Shown piece after piece: positions 15,725 through 23,955 of a DNA stretch of 34,095 bases (position 1 is its first letter; each line of letters starts with the position of its first letter). A program made the position numbers and the translations under genes. Origin of the DNA: Sphingomonadaceae bacterium (GTDB lineage Bacteria > Pseudomonadota > Alphaproteobacteria > Sphingomonadales > Sphingomonadaceae); the NCBI GenBank assembly GCA_947442095.1, contig CANEVG010000003.1, forward strand, positions 1-34,095. The letters are read 5' to 3'. The notes beneath the pieces were generated by a model. It made no database searches, was not told the DNA's origin, and was given only the letters and a program-made list of their open reading frames with translations.

Positions 15725-16855
15725 CTATTCCTTTTTGAACGGGGTCCGTTCACCCAGCCAGAGCTGTTCCTGCGCCACACCGCGCCGTTCGCGCTCCAGA
15801 AAATCAGCAATCGCGCGGCGGAAACCGGGATCGGTGATATAGTGTGCTGACCATGTGGGCACCGGCGCATAGCCCCGCGCCAGCTTGTGCTGGCCCTGTG
15901 CTCCCGCTTCGACCCGCTTCAACCCCAGTGCGATGGCCGCATCAATCGCCTGATAATAGCACAGCTCGAAGTGCAGGAACGGCTTGTCGACCACGGCACC
16001 CCAATAGCGCCCATAGAGCGCCTCGCTGCCAATGAAGTTGAGTGCGCCGGCCACGGGCTGATCGCCGATGAAGGCCATGATCAGCATGATCCGGTCCGCC
16101 ATCCGCTCGCCCAGCAGCGTGAACGCCTCGCGCGTCAGATAAGGCCGGCCCCATTTGCGCGCGCCGGTATCCTGATAGAACACCCAGAACGCGTCCCAAT
16201 ATTCGGGCAGGATGGCAGCGCCGGTAAGCTGTCGGATCTCGACCCCGTCCTGCGCTCTGGCACGTTCCTTGCGCAGGTTCTTGCGTTTCTCGGACGAGAG
16301 CGCGCCGAGGAACTCGTCAAAGCTGACGTAACCCTGATTGTCCCAATGAAACTGCGTGTCGGTCCGCAGCAGCCAGCCCGCTTCCTCAAAAAGCGGCAGC
16401 TGCGCCGGTTCGATGAAAGTGGCATGAGCAGAGGAGAGATTGTTCTGCTCGCACAGCTGCTCAGCCACGCGCAGCAGCGGGACGGCGAGTGCCGGGTTGC
16501 CGCCGGTGAGCAGGCGCGGGCCGGTAGCAGGCGTGAACGGGACGCTGATCTGGAGCTTGGGATAATAGTTTCCGCCCGCGCGCTGCCAGGCGTCAGCCCA
16601 GTTGTGATCGAAGACATATTCGCCCTGGCTGTGGGTCTTGAGATAGGCGGGAAGCGCGCCAGCGGGCGCGCCCGCTTCGTCCTCGATCACCAGCGGCAAG
16701 GGCGACCAGCCGCTACGGCCGCCGACACTGCCGGATTCTTCAAGCAGAGTGAGGAACGCGTGGCTGGTGAAGGGATTGCCGGTTCCGGCAAGCCGGTCCC
16801 AATCTGCGGCGTCGATCTCGGACACATTGTGATGGACGCGCGCCGTGATGCTCAC
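15725..16855 (-). CDS. FemAB-like GNAT-fold acyltransferase (DUF482/COG3146)
   Basis: A 376-residue cytoplasmic protein. Features of the FemAB_like family are SITARVHHNVSEIDAADWDRL at the start, NPFTSHAFLTLLEESGSVG, YVFDHNWADAW, and a long C-terminal GNAT-like half with FLHFELCYYQAIDAAI and VEAGAQGQHKLARGY. The related Fem proteins add amino acids to peptidoglycan, but the true substrate of this bacterial family is not established. The GTG start overlaps the stop of the upstream phosphodiesterase gene as GTGA, showing translational coupling. It is the last gene of the operon, ending four bases from the pseudogene. Confidence 0.85.
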   Translation of the reverse strand: MSITARVHHNVSEIDAADWDRLAGTGNPFTSHAFLTLLEESGSVGGRSGWSPLPLVIEDEAGAPAGALPAYLKTHSQGEYVFDHNWADAWQRAGGNYYPKLQISVPFTPATGPRLLTGGNPALAVPLLRVAEQLCEQNNLSSAHATFIEPAQLPLFEEAGWLLRTDTQFHWDNQGYVSFDEFLGALSSEKRKNLRKERARAQDGVEIRQLTGAAILPEYWDAFWVFYQDTGARKWGRPYLTREAFTLLGERMADRIMLIMAFIGDQPVAGALNFIGSEALYGRYWGAVVDKPFLHFELCYYQAIDAAIALGLKRVEAGAQGQHKLARGYAPVPTWSAHYITDPGFRRAIADFLERERRGVAQEQLWLGERTPFKKE

Positions 16856-17658
16856 GCGGTTTCGGCCTCCTCCACCGCCTGCGGTGCTTGAATTCCGCCG
16901 CCTTCCGCAATCGGACCATCGGCGTGGCGAGCGGCGCGTTCCAGCAATTCGGGCGAGCGCACGGTCCAGGTCAGCACCGGAACGCCCCGTCGGCGCTGCG
17001 CAGCGGCAAAGCGGCTAGGCAGATCGGTCACGTCATAGGCCAGGAAATCGGGCCTTGCGCGCCACAGCAGAATGTGACGCCGGGTGCGGGCCAGCACAGT
17101 CCGGTTGCCCTCCTCCATCATGACCAGCCCGCGCACCACATGCGGCGAAAAGCGTGCGAACCAGCGCGGCACGCGCGGGTCGAAGCTCATCACGGCCACC
17201 TCGCCCCGATACCCTTCGAGCATGCGCCGAACCGCAAGGCAGATTGCAGGAATGCGCGAGGACGGCCGGGCCTTGATCTCAATCAGCAGCGGCACGCGGC
17301 CCCCGATCTGATCGAGCAACTGGCGCAAGGTGGGGATCGTGTCGTTGCCGCCTGCTATGCGGATCCGGCCGAGCTGCGCCGCACTGCGCTCGATCAGCGG
17401 GCCTTTTTCGGCGGTCAGGCGGTCAAGATCCCAATCATGAAAGACCATCGCCATCCCGTCGCTGCTGCGCTGGATGTCGCATTCGATGCCATAGCCGGCC
17501 GAAATCGCCGCAGCGAAGGCAGAAGGCGAGTTTTCAGGCAAACCGGCGCCATGCAGGCCTCGGTGGGCGTACGTCACTCCGCGTAGCCACGCGACCCGCG
17601 CCGGGAGCGGCGCTGGGGCTAGCAGGCGGTCAAGCAGGAACGACAGCAAATACAGCAT
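16852..17658 (-). CDS. Glycerophosphodiester phosphodiesterase
   Basis: A 268-residue TIM-barrel enzyme that hydrolyses glycerophosphodiesters to glycerol-3-phosphate and an alcohol. The active-site motifs are AHRGLHGAGLPENS (catalytic His), GIECDIQRSSDGMAMVFHDWDLDRLT (acidic metal ligands and second His) and PLLIEIK. The N-terminus LYLLSFLLDRLL is hydrophobic and may be a short membrane anchor. The ATG at 17658 overlaps the end of the RidA gene by 29 bases and fits the family; the frame remains open further upstream. Confidence 0.88.
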   Translation of the reverse strand: MLYLLSFLLDRLLAPAPLPARVAWLRGVTYAHRGLHGAGLPENSPSAFAAAISAGYGIECDIQRSSDGMAMVFHDWDLDRLTAEKGPLIERSAAQLGRIRIAGGNDTIPTLRQLLDQIGGRVPLLIEIKARPSSRIPAICLAVRRMLEGYRGEVAVMSFDPRVPRWFARFSPHVVRGLVMMEEGNRTVLARTRRHILLWRARPDFLAYDVTDLPSRFAAAQRRRGVPVLTWTVRSPELLERAARHADGPIAEGGGIQAPQAVEEAETA

Positions 17659-18097
17659 CGATTTCCACCGCACAGCCAAGCGGCAGCACCGGCACGCCGA
17701 CGGCACTGCGGGCATGCTTGCCCGCCTCCCCGAATACCGCCACCATCAATTCGGACGCACCATTGGCGACCTTGGGCTGATCGGTGAAACCATTCGTTGA
17801 GGCAATGAACGCGCCGAGTTTGACCACTCGCGCGATCCGGTCAAGCGAGCCGAGCGCAGCCTTGGCCTGTGCGAGCAACATTAGCCCGCAGCCCTGCGCG
17901 GCAATCACGCCTTGCTCCAGCGCCACGTCCTCGCCCAGACGGCCTTTGATCAGCGCGCCATCGACAAACGAGACTTGGCCAGAGACGTAGAGGAAGCCGC
18001 CCGCCTCGACCGTCGGGACATAAGCCGCGACCGGCGCAGCTGGAGCAGGGAGAACAAGGCCGAGTTCGGCCAGTTTTGCATCGATCCGATCAGACAT
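17630..18097 (-). CDS. RidA (YjgF/YER057c/UK114) family protein
   Basis: A 155-residue protein. Family features are GGFLYVSGQVSFVDG near residue 34-48, the LGSLDRIARVVKLGAFIASTNGF strand-helix, and HARSAVGVPVLPLGCAVEIDAVFAV, which retains the arginine that holds the substrate carboxylate in imine deaminases. RidA enzymes hydrolyse reactive 2-aminoacrylate and related enamines; this longer subgroup is less well defined, so activity is inferred. ATG at 18097 is preferred over the adjacent ATG at 18100 because GGAG is then six bases upstream. It overlaps the HAD gene. Confidence 0.87.
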   Translation of the reverse strand: MSDRIDAKLAELGLVLPAPAAPVAAYVPTVEAGGFLYVSGQVSFVDGALIKGRLGEDVALEQGVIAAQGCGLMLLAQAKAALGSLDRIARVVKLGAFIASTNGFTDQPKVANGASELMVAVFGEAGKHARSAVGVPVLPLGCAVEIDAVFAVVPA

Positions 18098-18722
18098 CAT
18101 TCACTCCGTGGATGCGGTCCAGAAGCCAGGGCAGCGCGCGGCCCCATTCGTCAATACGCGCGTGGGCATGGCCTTGCACATGCGCGCAATCGATGAACGG
18201 CGCCAGCATCGGTTCGCCGCACAGATGAAGACGGCTGACATGGGGGGTGATTTCCATCACCGATCCGTGGTGCTGCGGAAGATCATCGATGAACACCGCA
18301 CGGCTGGGCTGGTATTCGTCAAGGATCGCTTTCAGCGCGGGGCCTTTGGGACCGGTGTTGGTGAAGACCCGCGCCGTGATGCCGACCGCTTCAAGCTGAC
18401 GGGCCCGCGCATCGCGCCGATCATCGTTGAGGTTGGTAAGGATCACCACATCGGCGTGCTGCGACAGCGCATTGATCCCTTCCACTGCCCCGGTAATCGC
18501 GGGCTGGCGGTGCATCTGGGTATCGAAAAACAGGCCGAGCAGGCGCCAGATCTCGGCCGGCGGCACCAGATCGCCGGTGCCAGCGTAGCGCATTGCCTTG
18601 CCGAAATCGTTGTTTTTCATGATGAAATCGATGCCTTGCTGTTCACCCAGCCAATCCTTGAAGGGCGAAACCATGTGCAGCAAAACTTCATCGCAATCGC
18701 TGATCACCAGCGGTTTTTTCAT
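18090..18722 (-). CDS. HAD-superfamily hydrolase
   Basis: A 210-residue haloacid-dehalogenase-fold protein. Motif I is SDCDEVLLHM (D9 nucleophile, D11 acid), motif II VVILTNLNDD near residue 93-102, the motif-III lysine is in GPKGPALKAIL, and motif IV is VFIDDLPQHH. The large cap between motifs I and II is short and helical. Such enzymes are mostly phosphatases; the substrate cannot be read from sequence. Its ATG overlaps the DUF3572 stop as ATGA. Confidence 0.85.
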   Translation of the reverse strand: MKKPLVISDCDEVLLHMVSPFKDWLGEQQGIDFIMKNNDFGKAMRYAGTGDLVPPAEIWRLLGLFFDTQMHRQPAITGAVEGINALSQHADVVILTNLNDDRRDARARQLEAVGITARVFTNTGPKGPALKAILDEYQPSRAVFIDDLPQHHGSVMEITPHVSRLHLCGEPMLAPFIDCAHVQGHAHARIDEWGRALPWLLDRIHGVNDV

Positions 18723-19018
18723 TTGAGATACTCCTGAGCCGCAGCGAGATCGCCCGGCTGGACCGACAGCGCATCGGCTGCCGCAATTAGATCGGCCTCA
18801 TGCCCGCACAAGAACTCGAGCACGGCAGCCAGCACGGCCGGATCACCCAGCCCGGCGCGCAGTTCATCGGGCGTCAGGCCCGTCAGCGAAAGAAAGCGTT
18901 CAGCGCGCGGCGCATCACCCAGCACCCAGCCGAGCGCTTGCAACGCGAGCGCGGCAGGATCATGGGTGGAGGCATTTGCGCAGGCGATTGTCAGGGCCTT
19001 CCGGGGTGAATAGAGCAT
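18719..19018 (-). CDS. DUF3572 protein
   Basis: About 99 residues of unknown function, in a family found in alphaproteobacteria. The core reads DPAALALQALGWVLGDAPRAERFLSLTGLTPDELRAGLGD, followed by VLEFLCGHEADLIAAADALSVQPGDLAAA, matching the DUF3572 pattern. The start is unsure: ATG at 19018 gives a short hydrophobic lead, whereas a frame to 19057 would overlap the divergent divK start. First gene of the operon with the HAD hydrolase, RidA, GDPD and FemAB-like genes. Confidence 0.75.
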   Translation of the reverse strand: MLYSPRKALTIACANASTHDPAALALQALGWVLGDAPRAERFLSLTGLTPDELRAGLGDPAVLAAVLEFLCGHEADLIAAADALSVQPGDLAAAQEYLK

Positions 19019-19050
19019 GTAGGCAAGCAGAATGAGGATACGCTGGGTCA

Positions 19051-19413
19051 GTGGCAAAAAGAATTCTTGTTGTCGAGGACAACGACCTCAACCGAAAGCT
19101 GTTCTGTGACCTGCTAAAGGCCAATGGTTTCGCCGTGGAACCCATCGCTGATGGCCGCGATGTGCTTGTTCGCGCGCGGGAATTCGTGCCCAACCTGATC
19201 ATCATGGATATCCAGCTGCCCAATGTTTCGGGGCTTGAATTGATCGAAGCCCTCAAGGGCGATCCCGAACTGCGCCCGATCCCGGTGCTGGCCGTTACCG
19301 CCTATGCAGGCAAGGGCGATGAAGACCGCATCCGTGAGGCGGGGGCGGAAGGATACCTTGCCAAACCGGTTTCGATAACGCCGTTTATGACAGCTGTGCG
19401 CAAGCTGGTCTGA
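19051..19413 (+). CDS. divK: Single-domain response regulator, DivK-type
   Basis: A 120-residue receiver with no output domain. Acidic pocket E9/D10, phosphoacceptor D53 in IIMDIQLP, T83 and K105 are all present. The stretch VEDNDLNRKLFCDLLKANGF and the KGDEDRIREAGAEGYLAKPVS end match Caulobacter DivK closely. DivK relays phosphorylation and allosterically controls kinases in the cell-cycle pathway leading to CtrA. The GTG start at 19051 keeps the normal N-terminus AKRILVVED. Stops of divK and the next, convergent gene are one base apart. Confidence 0.9.
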   Translation: MAKRILVVEDNDLNRKLFCDLLKANGFAVEPIADGRDVLVRAREFVPNLIIMDIQLPNVSGLELIEALKGDPELRPIPVLAVTAYAGKGDEDRIREAGAEGYLAKPVSITPFMTAVRKLV

Positions 19414-19414
19414 G

Positions 19415-19990
19415 TTAACCCGCCGCAATAAGGTATTCGGTGATGAACATCACCACTGTCCCCACCAGCCCGGCCATGAACAGGCGGTAGGCGTAGCCCA
19501 GATAGCGATACTTCTTGTGCTGCAGGACCTGGCCGTTTTGGTACATATCATGGAGCATGGTGCGGAACACCGTTTCATCCGCGCGCAGATCGGCCAGCAC
19601 ACTTTCGGTCCACTCGTCCTCGTCTATCGCGGTGAAAGTGCCGAAAAACAGCTTGTTGGGGCGCGGCGGCGGCGCGCTGGCGCGCGCGGGGCCGCCGATG
19701 CTGGGTAACACCGCCATGACCGCAAACATCGCCGAAGCAAAGGCAAAGGCGGCGAGCACCAGCAGCGCTGGCGGCAGATGGCCGTTCTTGGCCTGCCCCA
19801 CCGTGATGGTGAAAACCACAAAGGTCGCGCCCATCAGGATCGAGGCCTTGGAATCGGCCATCTGGCTCAGCGCGAGGTTCACGGTCTGCGCAGTGCGCAC
19901 AAGGTGGATGGCATGGTTCGAATAGCCCGAAGGGGAAAGCGTCGATGGTGTCGCTTTGGGCGGTTCTGAAGGCGGGGTTTGGTCAGCCAT
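19415..19990 (-). CDS. Pycsar-effector-like (DUF5706/PycTM) membrane protein
   Basis: A 191-residue membrane protein. After a Pro/Ser/Thr-rich cytoplasmic lead, HLVRTAQTVNLALSQMADSKASILMGATFVVFTITVG carries the DxKAS element and first transmembrane segment that mark the family; a second (about 85-112) and third (about 166-190) follow, with a soluble loop between containing FFGTFTAIDEDEW and YQNGQVLQHKKYRYL. In Pycsar antiphage systems such proteins are activated by cyclic CMP or UMP and disrupt the membrane. No pyrimidine cyclase is seen in the window, so a defence role is not shown. ATG at 19990 has GGAG six bases upstream. Confidence 0.75.
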   Translation of the reverse strand: MADQTPPSEPPKATPSTLSPSGYSNHAIHLVRTAQTVNLALSQMADSKASILMGATFVVFTITVGQAKNGHLPPALLVLAAFAFASAMFAVMAVLPSIGGPARASAPPPRPNKLFFGTFTAIDEDEWTESVLADLRADETVFRTMLHDMYQNGQVLQHKKYRYLGYAYRLFMAGLVGTVVMFITEYLIAAG

Positions 19991-20062
19991 GGGCGTCTCC
20001 GGGGGGCGCTGCATGCATCGCACCGCAAAAATTGGGGATGCCACATAGCGCTTGCGCTTGAC

Positions 20063-20083
20063 AAGCGGCGGGGCTGGCCGCTT
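20063..20083. other. Hairpin upstream of the sphingolipid ACP gene
   Basis: Stem aagcggc (20063-20069) with gccgctt (20077-20083), 7-base loop, followed by TT on the plus strand. It overlaps a TTGACA at 20058-20063 that could be a -35 box. It could be an attenuator, a protein site or a weak terminator. Confidence 0.4.
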
Positions 20084-20133
20084 TTCAGCCGCAATCTTGG
20101 GGCAAGGGCGCCTCAGTCACGGAGAACACAATA

Positions 20134-20373
20134 ATGGATCGCGCCGCCACTGCTGCCCGCATCGCCGAGGTAATCACCCCGTTCAACAAGAACGCGATTG
20201 GGATTAGCGAAGCCACCTCGTTCTCCGGGGACCTTGAGTGGGACAGCCTCACCGTCATGGACTTTGTTGCAGCTATCGAGGACGAATTCGACATTATCAT
20301 CAGCATGAACCAGCAGGCCGAGATCGAGACGTACGGCCAGCTGATCGATGCCGTGACCACCCTGCAGGGCTGA
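20134..20373 (+). CDS. Acyl carrier protein dedicated to sphingolipid synthesis
   Basis: A 79-residue carrier. The phosphopantetheine serine is S38 in LEWDSLTVMDF, in place of the usual DSLD of fatty-acid ACP. Acidic helix II (AAIEDEFDI) follows. It ends four bases before spt. In sphingolipid-making alphaproteobacteria a specialised ACP next to spt supplies the acyl chain to serine palmitoyltransferase; the pairing here is inferred from position. ATG at 20134 has GGAG nine bases upstream. Confidence 0.9.
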   Translation: MDRAATAARIAEVITPFNKNAIGISEATSFSGDLEWDSLTVMDFVAAIEDEFDIIISMNQQAEIETYGQLIDAVTTLQG

Positions 20374-20377
20374 ACCA

Positions 20378-21616
20378 ATGAACGACATGACCCCCACCGA
20401 CATGCCCGCCGAGACGAAGACCGACCTGTTCTCGCGGTTCGATCCGCTGATCAAGCAGCGGCAGGACCTGCTCGACACGGGCGTGACCGACCCCTTCAGC
20501 CTCGTGATGGAAAAGGTGCTTTCACCCACCACTGCGATCTGCAGCGGTCGCGAGACGATCCTGCTCGGCACCTACAATTACATGGGCATGACCTTCGACC
20601 CCGACGTGATCGCGGCGGGCAAGCAGGCGCTCGATGATTTCGGCGCAGGCACCACGGGTAGCCGCGTGCTCAACGGCACTTATGCTGGCCACCGCGCGGT
20701 TGAGGATGCGCTCAAAGAATTCTATGGCATGGATCATGCCATGGTATTTTCCACCGGCTACCAGGCAAACCTCGGCATCATCAGCACAATCGCGGGCAAG
20801 GGCGATTACATCGTGCTCGATATCGATAGCCACGCCTCGATCTGGGATGGCTGCAAGATGGGCGACGCCGAAGTCGTGCCGTTCAAGCACAACGATATCG
20901 AAGCGATGGAGAAGCGCCTGAAGCGCATTCCCGAAGGCGCGGGCAAGCTGGTGATCCTCGAAGGCGTCTATTCGATGCTCGGCGATATCGCACCGCTCAA
21001 GGAAATGATCCGCGTCGCCAAGGAAAATGGCGCGATGGTCTTGGTAGACGAGGCGCATTCGATGGGCTTCATCGGGCCCAACGGTCGCGGCGTGGCCGAG
21101 GATCAGGGCGTGCTGGATCAGGTCGATTTCGTGATCGGCACCTTCTCCAAGTCAGTCGGCACCGTCGGCGGCTTCTGCGTTTCGAACCACCCGAAGTTCG
21201 AGATCATGCGGCTGGTGTGCCGCCCTTATGTCTTCACCGCCAGCCTGCCGCCCAGCGTGGTGGCAACCGCCGCGACCTCGATCCGCAAGCTGATGCATGC
21301 CGGAAACAAGCGCGCGCACCTGTGGGAAAACTCGCGCACCCTGCACAAGGCGCTGACAGGCCTTGGCTTCAAACTGGGCACGGCAGAGCCGCAGAGCGCG
21401 ATCATCGCGGTGATCATGCCCGATCTGGAACGCGGGGCGATGATGTGGGAAGCGCTTCTGCGCGAGGGGCTCTATGTGAACCTTGCCCGCCCGCCTGCTA
21501 CCCCTGCGGGGATGACCCTGCTGCGCTGCTCGCTGTGCGCCGAACACACCGCCGAGCAGGTGGAAATCATCACCGGTATGTTCGAACGCGCGGGCAAAGC
21601 CATCGGGATCATCTGA
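20378..21616 (+). CDS. spt: Serine palmitoyltransferase
   Basis: A 412-residue PLP enzyme of the alpha-oxoamine synthase family that joins serine to a fatty acyl thioester to make 3-ketosphinganine, the first step of sphingolipid synthesis. The PLP lysine is K258 in GTFSKSVGT; H152, D224 and H227 sit exactly seven residues before H159, D231 and H234 of the Sphingomonas paucimobilis enzyme, as K258 does to K265. The opening LLGTYNYMGMTFDPDV and the GAGTTGSRVLNGTYAGH loop are typical SPT. No membrane segment is present, as expected for the soluble bacterial form. It is between its ACP gene and an SGNH hydrolase overlapping by TGATG. Confidence 0.95.
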   Translation: MNDMTPTDMPAETKTDLFSRFDPLIKQRQDLLDTGVTDPFSLVMEKVLSPTTAICSGRETILLGTYNYMGMTFDPDVIAAGKQALDDFGAGTTGSRVLNGTYAGHRAVEDALKEFYGMDHAMVFSTGYQANLGIISTIAGKGDYIVLDIDSHASIWDGCKMGDAEVVPFKHNDIEAMEKRLKRIPEGAGKLVILEGVYSMLGDIAPLKEMIRVAKENGAMVLVDEAHSMGFIGPNGRGVAEDQGVLDQVDFVIGTFSKSVGTVGGFCVSNHPKFEIMRLVCRPYVFTASLPPSVVATAATSIRKLMHAGNKRAHLWENSRTLHKALTGLGFKLGTAEPQSAIIAVIMPDLERGAMMWEALLREGLYVNLARPPATPAGMTLLRCSLCAEHTAEQVEIITGMFERAGKAIGII

Positions 21617-22434
21617 TGCGGCATACGAAGGTGAAGCTGGCTGCCATTGCAGCGCTCGCACTTTGGGCTCGCCCCGCAATGGCCCAGACAGGGCCTGCGC
21701 TGAGCTGGCCGCCGCCTTCACCGCCGGTTGAAGCCCCGGGTGAGGGGATGATCGAGAGGCCCTGCCCTGAACAGCAGGGGTTGTGGTTTGCGCATCCCTA
21801 TCTGCTCAAGAACGACTGGGCATGGGAATGCCGCTACGCTGAGGCGAACACACAGATCGCGGCTGCCCCGCGCGTCGTATTCATCGGTGATTCGATCACC
21901 GAAGGCTGGGTGCCTCTGGCACCGGCGCTTTTTGCAGGCGGCGCAGTGGGTCGCGGCATCGGCGGGCAGACCAGCCCGCAGGTGCTTGTGCGATTCTATC
22001 AGGATGTCGTGCGGGTACGCCCGCGCGTTGTGCACATCATGATCGGCACCAATGACCTCGGCGGCAACACCGGGCCGAACAGTCCGGAGATGTACAAGAA
22101 TCATGTCGCCGCGATGGTCGATATCGCGCGGGCCAATGGCATCAGCGTGGTGATCGCCAGCATCCTGCCTGCTGCAAGATTCCCGTGGAAGCCGCAACTG
22201 GCTCCGGCCAGACAGGTCGTGACGCTGAATGCCTGGCTGCGCGATCTCGCGCGGTCACGCGGAGCGGTCTATGCCGATTATCACGGCGCGCTGGTGAACG
22301 CCGAGGGCGGCATGAACCCCGATGTCGCGCCCGATGGCATCCACCCCAATGCCAAGGGTTACCGCCTGATGGAGCCCATCACGCGTGCTGCAATTGCCGA
22401 AGCGGAAAAGCAGGCGATCCCCAAGGCGCGTTAG
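21616..22434 (+). CDS. Exported SGNH/GDSL-family hydrolase
   Basis: A 272-residue protein with a signal peptide ending PAMAQ. Block I is VVFIGDSITEGW (catalytic Ser), block II contains GRGIGGQTS (oxyanion Gly), block III is MIGTNDLGGN (Asn) and block V is VAPDGIHPNAKGY with the catalytic Asp and His. The pattern is that of sialate-esterase/lysophospholipase-like SGNH enzymes acting on ester bonds, here in the periplasm. Its ATG overlaps the spt stop by one base, so the two are co-translated; an acyl ester of a lipid or a sugar acetate are plausible substrates but not shown. Confidence 0.88.
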   Translation: MRHTKVKLAAIAALALWARPAMAQTGPALSWPPPSPPVEAPGEGMIERPCPEQQGLWFAHPYLLKNDWAWECRYAEANTQIAAAPRVVFIGDSITEGWVPLAPALFAGGAVGRGIGGQTSPQVLVRFYQDVVRVRPRVVHIMIGTNDLGGNTGPNSPEMYKNHVAAMVDIARANGISVVIASILPAARFPWKPQLAPARQVVTLNAWLRDLARSRGAVYADYHGALVNAEGGMNPDVAPDGIHPNAKGYRLMEPITRAAIAEAEKQAIPKAR

Positions 22435-22538
22435 CTCCTGCGCGAATATGGCACAAATGCCGGCACCGAGCTGCCGCCGAAGCGCTTGAGCGCCCAACCG
22501 ACAAGGCTGCGATGAAGACCAAGCGTGATGAGGCCCCG

Positions 22539-23237
22539 ATGATCGAACTGCTGACTGCGCCGACGCCCAACGGGTGGAAGATCTCGATCATGCTGGAGGA
22601 ATGCGGGCTGCCTTACCGCGTGCAGTGGATCGATCTTGGCAAGGGCGAACAGTTTGCGCCGGACTTTCTGACCATAAGCCCCAATAACCGGATTCCGGCC
22701 ATCACGGACCATGCACCCGCCGATGGCGGTGAGCCCATTTCGGTGTTTGAGACCGGGGCAATCCTGCTCTATCTTGCGCAAAAGACTGGACAGTTCCTTC
22801 CTGATGACCTTCGCAGCCGCAAGCGGGTGATGGAATGGCTGTTCTGGCAGGTTGGCGGCCTTGGGCCCATGCTGGGACAGCATGGCCACTTCAAGCTCTA
22901 CGCGCCCGATCGGATCGCCTATGCTACGAACCGCTACCGGGATGAGGCGCTGCGACTCTACGGAGTGCTCGAAAGGCAGCTTGCGGGATCGCCATTCTTG
23001 GCAGGCGAGGCCTATTCCATCGCGGACATGGCCTGCTGGCCATGGGTGCGGACCTGGAAGGCGCAGGATATTCCGCTGGACGAATATCCCGCCGTGCGCA
23101 GCTGGTACGACCGGCTTAAGCAGCGGCCCGGTCTGCGCCGGGGCGTGGCGCTTGGTAGCGAGCGGGTGAATAAGCGGCCGCAGGACAGCGCCGAGACGCG
23201 CCGCATCCTGTTCGGCATCAAGGAGCAAGACACGTGA
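22539..23237 (+). CDS. Glutathione S-transferase, Ure2p/YfcG-like
   Basis: A 232-residue GST. The N-terminal thioredoxin-like domain reads LLTAPTPNGWKISIMLEECGLPY, then SPNNRIPAITDH with the cis-proline and FETGAILLYLA, the glutathione-binding Glu-Thr pair (ET for the usual ES). The C-terminal helical domain contains LFWQVGGLGPMLGQHGHF and YSIADMACWPW. This arrangement is that of the bacterial YfcG group (disulfide reductase and peroxidase activity). ATG at 22539 is chosen because GAGG precedes it by five bases; an ATG at 22512 is also possible. Confidence 0.9.
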   Translation: MIELLTAPTPNGWKISIMLEECGLPYRVQWIDLGKGEQFAPDFLTISPNNRIPAITDHAPADGGEPISVFETGAILLYLAQKTGQFLPDDLRSRKRVMEWLFWQVGGLGPMLGQHGHFKLYAPDRIAYATNRYRDEALRLYGVLERQLAGSPFLAGEAYSIADMACWPWVRTWKAQDIPLDEYPAVRSWYDRLKQRPGLRRGVALGSERVNKRPQDSAETRRILFGIKEQDT

Positions 23238-23842
23238 GCAACACCGCCGAATTCTTCTACGACCTCTCCTCGCCGTGGACGCGGATTGCCTTTGCGAACT
23301 TCGGGAAAGCCATTGAGGGCAAGGATATCGCGGTGACATGGAAGCCAATCCTTGTCGGCGGGGTGTTCAACGCGGTGAACGAGAGCGTCTATGAAAGTCG
23401 CAAGAACCCGGACAACCCCAAGTTCCGCCTCAACTTCGTGTGGCTGAAGGAATGGGCAGGGCTTGCAGGGGTGGCGATGAACTTTCCCTCGGCCTACCAT
23501 CCAGTGAAGTCGGTGAACGCCATGCGCTTCGCTTGTGCGCTGGAGAAGGACCAGGCCGCGCTGGTGCGCTTCAGCGAAGCGGCGTTCGAGGCCTATTTCA
23601 CCGACCAACGCAATATCGATGACCTCGACGTGTTGGAGGAGATCGCCACGGCGTGCGGCCTCAATGGCCCCGTGCTGCGCACGGCGGCGGCAAGCGAGGA
23701 CTGCAAGCAGCGTCTGCGCCGCAACACGCAGGAAGCCATCGACCGCGGCGCGTTCGGATCGCCCACGATCTTCATCGACGGCACCTACATGTACTTCGGC
23801 AACGATCAGCTGCCGCTGGTAATGCAGCGGCTGGGCCTCTGA
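23234..23842 (+). CDS. DsbA-family 2-hydroxychromene-2-carboxylate isomerase-like protein
   Basis: A 202-residue thioredoxin-fold protein of the kappa-GST/HCCA isomerase group. It opens EFFYDLSSPWTRIAF, where the SSP replaces the CxxC of DsbA and holds the catalytic serine, and ends FGSPTIFIDGTYMYFGNDQLPL with the cis-proline and glutathione-contact loop. HCCA isomerase acts in naphthalene breakdown, but no ring-cleavage genes are nearby, so another glutathione-dependent isomerisation is as likely. The GTG start overlaps the GST stop as GTGA. Confidence 0.87.
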   Translation: MSNTAEFFYDLSSPWTRIAFANFGKAIEGKDIAVTWKPILVGGVFNAVNESVYESRKNPDNPKFRLNFVWLKEWAGLAGVAMNFPSAYHPVKSVNAMRFACALEKDQAALVRFSEAAFEAYFTDQRNIDDLDVLEEIATACGLNGPVLRTAAASEDCKQRLRRNTQEAIDRGAFGSPTIFIDGTYMYFGNDQLPLVMQRLGL

Positions 23843-23943
23843 TCACAGCGTCAACTCGGCCTTCAGGGGCATTCCTCGGGGTTGGCCTTGCTTGTCGCTC
23901 CGGCAGCGGTATCTTTGGGCCCAGGCCGCCGTCTGACGGCAGC

Positions 23944-23949
23944 GAGGAG
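23944..23949 (+). promoter_or_regulatory. Shine-Dalgarno for the MpaB-family gene
   Basis: GAGGAG six bases before a GTG at 23956. Just upstream is a small hairpin, gccgt (23928-23932) with acggc (23936-23940). This decides the start inside a frame that is open for over 300 bases further upstream. Confidence 0.8.
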
Positions 23950-23955
23950 TTTCAC

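Noticed and set aside
19415..19990. Complete Pycsar antiphage system
   Set aside because: No pyrimidine cyclase or other defence gene is present around it.
23234..23842. Naphthalene-degradation operon
   Set aside because: Only the isomerase-like gene is present; no dioxygenase, dehydrogenase or aldolase of that pathway is nearby.
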